64,000 bases of DNA. Origin: Chalara sp. BL73. Lineage: Eukaryota; Ascomycota; Leotiomycetes; Helotiales. A program made the position numbers and the translations under genes. Where the stretch lies: assembly GCA_918026815.1 (NCBI GenBank), contig CAKJVC010000148.1:744001-808000 (forward strand), given 5' to 3'. Positions 58,261-64,000 of this stretch are shown here, one piece after another; position 1 is the stretch's first letter; each line of letters starts with the position of its first letter. The notes below the pieces were generated by a model. The model saw only the letters and a program-made list of their open reading frames with translations. It searched no databases and was not told the origin of the DNA.

Positions 58261-60233
58261 ATGCATTCCAACACGACACAATCCCGCTTGTCAGAGGCAG
58301 ACGACGCTGTTCCAACCTCCACACCACGCCCTCATCCGCATGCGCATTTTGACCTCGAAGCGGGTGTATCTCCCATTGATCATGCGCCCAATGACGGGGC
58401 TCATTTATCACGCCCGCAAACGTCGGCCTCTGGGCATACTGGCAATGTTTATTCGACACGTCACTCGATCCAGTCTGACGGCCCTGCCAGGATTGACATA
58501 TCGCCAATGCTTTTCAAGCGCCGAGCTACCAGGACGGCCACGGTCCAAACTACTACCGGGCAGTCGTTCAAGACGGTCGACGCCGATAAGACGCAGAAAG
58601 ATTGGCACCCAGGACAAGAGCCAGGTCTCGACCCCGCAAAGCCCAATGGAGGCAGACAAGCGCCTATGCTTTACGAGAAATGTCAAATCACCGTCGTAGA
58701 CTACAGCGAAGATGATATGGAAATGCACGACTTCAATAATGATGAGTTGATAGAGTTTTTACAGGCTAAGCAAGAAGACTGGATAAAATGTCGTTGGATC
58801 AATGTTAATGGACTAAGTTGGGATGTCATACAAGCGTTAGCAGCATATAAGAAGTTACATAAATTAGCAATTGAGGATTTGGTTAATATAGAGAATCGTA
58901 CAAAGGCTGATTGGTATGCACTCTGTCCACGGGCTGAAACTTTGCTAACAATAAATCTAGGTACACCGATCACACTTTTATTGTCATGACACTTTTCAAG
59001 CTCATACATTTGCATGCAGATCAAGAAAGCGAGTGCGATTCGGAAGATGGTGGCAGCATACGACAGAACCCAGGAGTGATGCAGAAACTGAGAAAGGCTG
59101 TTAAAAATACGTTCTCCCCTCCTAGGCCGAGAGGGACATTCCCGGCCATTGTCAGCAAAAACGCCGCCGCTGTTGCGACCTCCGTCAACGGAAGCATAAC
59201 GGGCCATACAATTGGTGATAAGGATGCTCCAATCAAGAAGATGAGAACTTTACAAAGGTATCACAGTGGACGAAATGAAGAAGGAATGGTTTATATGGAG
59301 AAACACTCGGTACTGACTCCGCAGCAAATGGCTGTCAGTGCTGAGCAAGTTTCCATATTTCTTACATCGGGTGAGTAGCGCTTAGCGGGTACAACATCGT
59401 GGATGTGATGCTAATTCAAGGCAGATAATACAATTATATCATTCTTCGAGAACTCAGCAGATGATCTTGAGACGCCAATCCTACACCGACTTTGCACACC
59501 AGACACTATCCTTCGGCGATCATGCGATGCTTCCCTACTTCTGCAAGCGCTTATGGATGCAATCATTGATCTTGCAATTCCTGTGACGAAGGCGTACGAA
59601 GACGTGATTGGTGAATTGGAACTCAATGTCTTGACTGAACCTAGTATCAAGCATACGCAGAATTTGTACATTGCGACCACCGAAATTACGAAGATGAGGA
59701 GCAATATTAGTCCAACCGTGCAACTTATTAACGCTTTGCGAGACCATAAAATTCCTCGCATTGATGGAGAAGGCTTCCACGGGCAAGGAAGCAAACGATC
59801 GGCACATTCGACTGTTGATATTAGTGCGACTGCTCGGACATACTTGGGAGATGTTGAAGACCACATTCTCCAGATGACCGACTCACTAGATACCATGCGT
59901 CGTTCCTGCGACAATATGATCGATCTGATTTTTAACACCATTTCCGCCTATCAGAACGAATCTATGAAACAGCTTACTATAGTCACAATCATCTTCCTGC
60001 CTCTCTCCTTTTTGAGTGGCTATTTCGGCATGAATTTTGAGCAGTTCGAAGCCATCAAGCACACAGATGCTTACTTCTGGAAAATTGCTGTGCCGGTAGC
60101 AACTGCCATAATCATCTGGCTAATGAGAGATACGATAGCATGGTATGTATCGCGTTTGATACAAAAGCGAGGAATTTCGAGGACACGGAAGGGTAGGTTA
60201 ACTCGAGAGAAGGAGGAGAAGCGGAAGAGATGA
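58261..60233 (+). CDS. CorA-type Mg2+ transporter (Alr/Mnr-like), GMN intact
   Basis: Three exons (58261-58913, 58961-59370, 59425-60233) give 623 aa. The first intron joins ADW to YTDHTFIVMTLFKLIHLHADQE, the usual CorA block. The acidic cytosolic funnel domain has CRWINVNGLSWDVIQALA and LHKLAIEDLVN. Long helices precede TM1 (IVTIIFLPLSFLSGYFGMNFE) with the GMN selectivity motif at about 556-558, and TM2 (IAVPVATAIIIWLM) is followed by a Lys/Arg-rich tail. A plasma or vacuolar membrane Mg2+ channel is expected. The region around KNTFSPPRPRG with long Ser/Ala linkers is a fungal insertion. The ATG at 58261 is the first in frame. Confidence 0.9.
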
Positions 60234-60809
60234 TACCCAGGCTTTTGCGGAAGACGCCTTGTACTTGTTTCTTAGACTGGCGAGTTGCCAGTGTCATGAC
60301 CCAGATAGGATATATTTCCGGGCGGTAAAATGTACGCCTTTGTAACATCACTGCTGTAAGATCTGTCAGGTGATAAGCTCATTTCCTTTCCTGCCTTACT
60401 AGATCTGCTCTGCGGACGTGACTATCTCAAACCTCGATAATATTCCTTCATCTATGTACCAATACCTCTTCTTTTTTTCATCCACCCAGTCTGTTCGTGC
60501 GCCATACTTCCAATCACAGTCCTCATCTAGCCCTATGTTACACAACCACAAACACGGCTGGATGCCAAGCATCTTCATCCATGCTCTCGATCGCCCCGAG
60601 CTGAGCAAGAAAAATGTCTAGCCTTGCACGGCTCTCTTCTCCACTGCCCAAACATATAAGCGTCGCTCCTCCCACCTCACTTTTCCTCTCTTTCGCAGCC
60701 CAAAACCTCTCTCGGAGCCTCACGCAAATTCAATCTACCAATCACAACCTCGACCTCGACCGCCCTCGCTAGTCCGCCTTGCTTTTTGACCGCCCCTTTC
60801 AACTGCAGG
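60234..60809. other. Intergenic
   Basis: About 575 bp. The 3' end of CorA, then a C/T-rich leader (60640-60800) ahead of the zinc finger gene. Nothing else recognised. Confidence 0.45.
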
Positions 60810-62017
60810 ATGGAGCCAATCATCGACTTCAACAAGCTTGACCAGGAGGCTCTTGAAGCCACCCTCTCATACTTTGAGGCCAATCCCATGCCTTGTAAGG
60901 AGGATACCGAGGGACAGGTCATGCTAAGCGATGTCGTTGCTGCGAACGATTTGATGCAACCCCTGGATAATGGGTGAGTTAAAAAAAAAGCCAGTTGCGC
61001 TAACGGGGCGGCAGCTTGACGAGGACAATTCAAGTTGGTCCCGACAACATCTGCAAGCAGTTCCAATGCACTTGGGACCAATGCCTTACGTCAATGGCAT
61101 CCAAGGAACTACTTTCTAAGCATCTCATCCAACACTCAGAACCATTATTACAACAATGGGCTCCCGCTTCGAATTGCATGTGGCCAGGCTGTACCTCGAA
61201 GGCTATCTTTAACTGTAAATCCAAGTATAAAGGCCATCTAAAGAACATCCACACCAAACCAATAGTTTGCGAAGTGGCGGCGTGTACCCACAAAAAGCCC
61301 TTCAGAGATTGTTCAGAACTTGAACGTCATCGGCGAGCTACACACCGTACTGTTCGTCCATATGAATGCCCTTTCCCTAGTTGTGACAATCGACGGTTTG
61401 CTCGCAAAGATAAGTGGCTCCAGCACATACGGCAGACAGGACATGATGGCGATGCCTTTTGTCCGTATCTACATTGCGATAAATCCCGCCAGTTCTCTGA
61501 CTTAGCCGGTTTCCAAACTCGCGAGGAAATTTCGTCACACTTCAAGTTACAGCATGGATTAATGATTTTAAATACTAGTTTCAAAGATTCTTTCAAATGT
61601 TCTCTGGGACTTTGCGCCTTGTATCAAGTATCCGAAGGATGGGGAAGCCGGGAACTTGGAGACCACTTTGAAAAGCACCACCGCATTCCCGAATTCCCAT
61701 TGAGAAGTAATTTACCTGACAGAGCGCAAAAAGAAGGCGACATCTACATCCTCAGGCCTGAGCATCTTGAAGACCTAGGCAAGAACGAAAGGGGCCGTGA
61801 TCAGCCCAAGATCGAATGGCAGGAATGCACCGTCTGCCTCGCAGTCCAGCAATCTCAGCAAGCCCCGCAGATGAGCAGCCAGATCTCCCTGAACTTTCAG
61901 GACAACAGCTCTATGCAATACCTCCCTCAACAACAGCTTGTCCCTCAAGACTGCCAATACTTTATGCCGGCAGATAGCTCGACCATCCCTGATGGAAACG
62001 TCTACTTTGGTTTTTGA
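60810..62017 (+). CDS. C2H2 zinc finger protein
   Basis: Two exons (60810-60973, 61015-62017) give 388 aa; the intron is only 41 nt. The acidic N-terminal 55 residues (MEPIIDFNKLDQEALEATL) precede a run of C2H2 fingers: FQCTWDQC...HLIQH, CMWPGCTSKAIF...HLKNIH, VCEVAACTHKKPF...HRRATH, YECPFPSCDNRRFARKDKWLQHI and FCPYLHCDKS...HFKLQH, with a weaker CSLGLCALYQ unit. A Gln-rich C-terminus (QQSQQAPQ, YLPQQQLVPQ) follows. It is probably a DNA-binding nuclear regulator; targets unknown. Another C2H2 gene lies on the opposite strand at the right edge. Confidence 0.85.
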
Positions 62018-63074
62018 TCATCGTGGACAGGTCCACCTGCTAAGGCTACCTGACCACCAAACCTTCGACAACTCCCTTTATCTCCGTGCCTTGCTTGATT
62101 TTTATTTCCTTACTGTCTGCTTTTATCCTTGAAGTCCTGTTTTGTCTTTTTTTCAGTCAGTCGCTACGGGCAGATATTGAAGTAAAAGTGGTGGAATTCG
62201 AGAAATGCAAGTAACGACATTATGAACATCTCTTTTACCTTTCCTTAAGCACACGTCTGTCAAGTAGTTAGCAAATGCAATGGGTATCTCCTAATTTTCT
62301 CCTAAATGCCACAATATAGCTAGGCGGTGACCACACAGCCTCTTCATTCTCTCATCACCACAAATTCATCTTCTTAAGCACACGCCCAGCCGCTCTCCTC
62401 TCAAGGCCACTCCCAATTCATGTAACCCTTCACTACCATCATCGACTAATTTCATGATCCTTTTTATCCTACATGTCATTAGCACGAATACCAACGGCAG
62501 TGCATACCTGCTACACACCCTCTGGCAATCAACTCATCCATGCTTCATCCCTCTATATCCATCCTCTCTCGAGAGTGGTGATCATACCACCCTAACATCG
62601 GTGTAAAAAGATACAAGACTTGATTAAAGTAAGCTCACTTGGCGACTTCAAAGACATTACTCTGGGCTCTACGATCTTGTCACAATGCATCACTTTTGCC
62701 AGCTTTCTCAATCTCGAGCATCCTGCCAGGTGATGGAATAGGTAAAGAGATACTTGTCCATCGAAGAAATTCCACATAAACACTCAAAAACAGGAAATTG
62801 CCAAGAAATAGAGAGACCATGGTATATTCATTATGCAAGCTACAGAGGTGATGTCCATGACCATTGGTAATCGCCCAAAGAAAGAAGGTTATCCATTAGG
62901 TGACCAGCCAAACTCTTGCCTGCTTGCCGATCCCATTAGCTAGCGAATGCGTAACGCCTCCTGACACCGCTTAAAAACACGATCTTATATCATGAATAAC
63001 ATGTCAATATCCCATCCTCAAGAATGGAGAAGGCAATTACCTACGATACAGTCAGCACAGTTCAAAGCAAAGTT
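62018..63074. other. Convergent 3' intergenic region
   Basis: About 1 kb between two C2H2 genes. No gene recognised; a 63-codon minus-strand frame at 62592-62783 has no support. Confidence 0.45.
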
Positions 63075-64000
63075 TTACATGGAAGATGCGCACCATTTGA
63101 TAAGATCCTCTTTCTCCTTCCAGAAGTTGGTTCTGTTCTCGGCTTCCTCGACGTGTATTTGCGCATTTAGTGCAGCCACTTTATCTGCCGCATTGACACC
63201 AACATTTTGGACTCTGTACCTATTGGTATCATCTTCATGCTTGCCCTCAAGAGCAACTGTGTGAGCAGTTAGACGGTCGATATAATTGTCAAAGTGAGAT
63301 GCCTGCCGAATGTCGCATCGAGTACTCTGAGACTCTACGTGCTGAACCAACGCAGTGGAGCTCATGAAATATTTCAGACACTTCACGCACTGGTTTTTCT
63401 TCATGTCCGACATATGAATAGGAGAATTCAAGTGTTGCACGAAACTATTAGGGGAAGAGAAGCTCTTCGTGCAGCCAGGGTTGGGACACTTGTATTTCCT
63501 TGTCTGTGGGATATAGAATCTGTGCACTCGAAACTCTGGATGTTGGGGATCGAAATGGTGGAATTTTTGGCCGATTTGTCCGTCATTGTTGGGGAAAACA
63601 GGGGAGATAGTTGAAGGAATCTGAGCTGATGTGATGGGTCCAGGATAAGCAGGAGAAGCGAATGCAGTATTATCATTGACTGGCTGAGCAGCAGGAATGG
63701 GAGAAGAAGTAGCGATAGAAGTACGATGGGTGGACCTGATGACAGATGCGGCCGCAATAGAAGCAGCAGGCTTGGAGCATTGATCAGCTTGAGCTTTGGT
63801 CGTATATTTATCTGGCATTTCATCCCATGAATCGAGGCCTAAGTCAATGAGATTCTCCTCAAGGTCTTGAACTAGATCGTTTATAACTTCCGTCTGTTGC
63901 TCCCCTTGGAAGGGTGCAGTTGCAGTGCTGATACTGATTTGTCCGACTTGGGCCTGCTGAAGCTGATGCGTTGAATTGGTATTATCGCAGCTGTTCCCTG
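63075..64000 (-). CDS. C2H2 zinc finger protein, 5' part beyond the window
   Basis: The frame is open from the right edge to the stop at 63075 (308 codons visible), so the N-terminus is missing. The visible start is Gln/Thr-rich, then an acidic stretch (VQDLEENLIDLGLDSWDE), a Ser/Ala/Pro-rich linker and two C2H2-like fingers: YKCPNPGCTKSFSSPNSFVQHL...H and CVKCLKYFMSSTALVQHVES. A helical C-terminus (VAALNAQIHVEEAENRTNFWKEKEDL) ends the protein. Likely nuclear; function unknown. Confidence 0.75.
   Translation of the reverse strand, partial: GNSCDNTNSTHQLQQAQVGQISISTATAPFQGEQQTEVINDLVQDLEENLIDLGLDSWDEMPDKYTTKAQADQCSKPAASIAAASVIRSTHRTSIATSSPIPAAQPVNDNTAFASPAYPGPITSAQIPSTISPVFPNNDGQIGQKFHHFDPQHPEFRVHRFYIPQTRKYKCPNPGCTKSFSSPNSFVQHLNSPIHMSDMKKNQCVKCLKYFMSSTALVQHVESQSTRCDIRQASHFDNYIDRLTAHTVALEGKHEDDTNRYRVQNVGVNAADKVAALNAQIHVEEAENRTNFWKEKEDLIKWCASSM

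Noticed and set aside
59411..59941. 176-codon minus-strand ORF
   Set aside because: Shadow of the third CorA exon.

Overview
The window reads as nuclear DNA of a filamentous ascomycete (Pezizomycotina, possibly Leotiomycetes; the class is inferred from gene style, not proven). Genes are broken by many short introns, mostly 41-92 nt, with GTRNGT donors, CTRAC-like branch points and YAG acceptors. Families are typical of such fungi: DUF3425 bZIP, F-box, DHA1 transporter, S28 peptidase, FRE ferric reductase and ankyrin-CorA fusions. No rRNA, tRNA, CRISPR or bacterial operon structure was recognised. Exon models were built by hand from splice sites, and exon lengths were checked for frame.

Layout. 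0-8.2 kb: an ABCC multidrug transporter and an arrestin-related trafficking adaptor, both on the minus strand. 10.6-13.1 kb: a Rad4/Dpb11-type BRCT scaffold. 14-19 kb: a gene-poor block with four very small single-pass membrane ORFs on the plus strand, a degenerate fifth, and an AT-rich stretch holding a pogo-like transposase relic. 19.3-29.5 kb: bZIP-DUF3425 factor, short-chain dehydrogenase, glycerate kinase, MFS transporter and secreted S28 peptidase. 30.8-37.5 kb: fluoride exporter and a bacterial-type uracil phosphoribosyltransferase sharing a short divergent promoter, then a Sec2-type Rab GEF and an F-box protein. 38.3-42.7 kb: two head-to-head paralogous secreted proteins and an S/T-rich single-pass surface protein. 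43.4-51.8 kb: a stand-alone alpha/beta hydrolase of the type found at the N-terminus of fungal NLR-like proteins, a cyanase, and a TPR-ankyrin-CorA-like fusion of about 1345 aa. 52.6-64 kb: ferric reductase, a genuine CorA Mg transporter with GMN, a C2H2 protein, and a second C2H2 protein cut by the right edge.

Functional themes are membrane transport and homeostasis (drug, fluoride, iron, magnesium, MFS substrate), surface and secreted proteins, and regulators. No biosynthetic cluster is evident. The most unusual items are the microprotein block at 14-19 kb, the TPR-ANK-CorA fusion that has lost GMN while an intact CorA lies 7 kb away, and the divergent secreted paralog pair.
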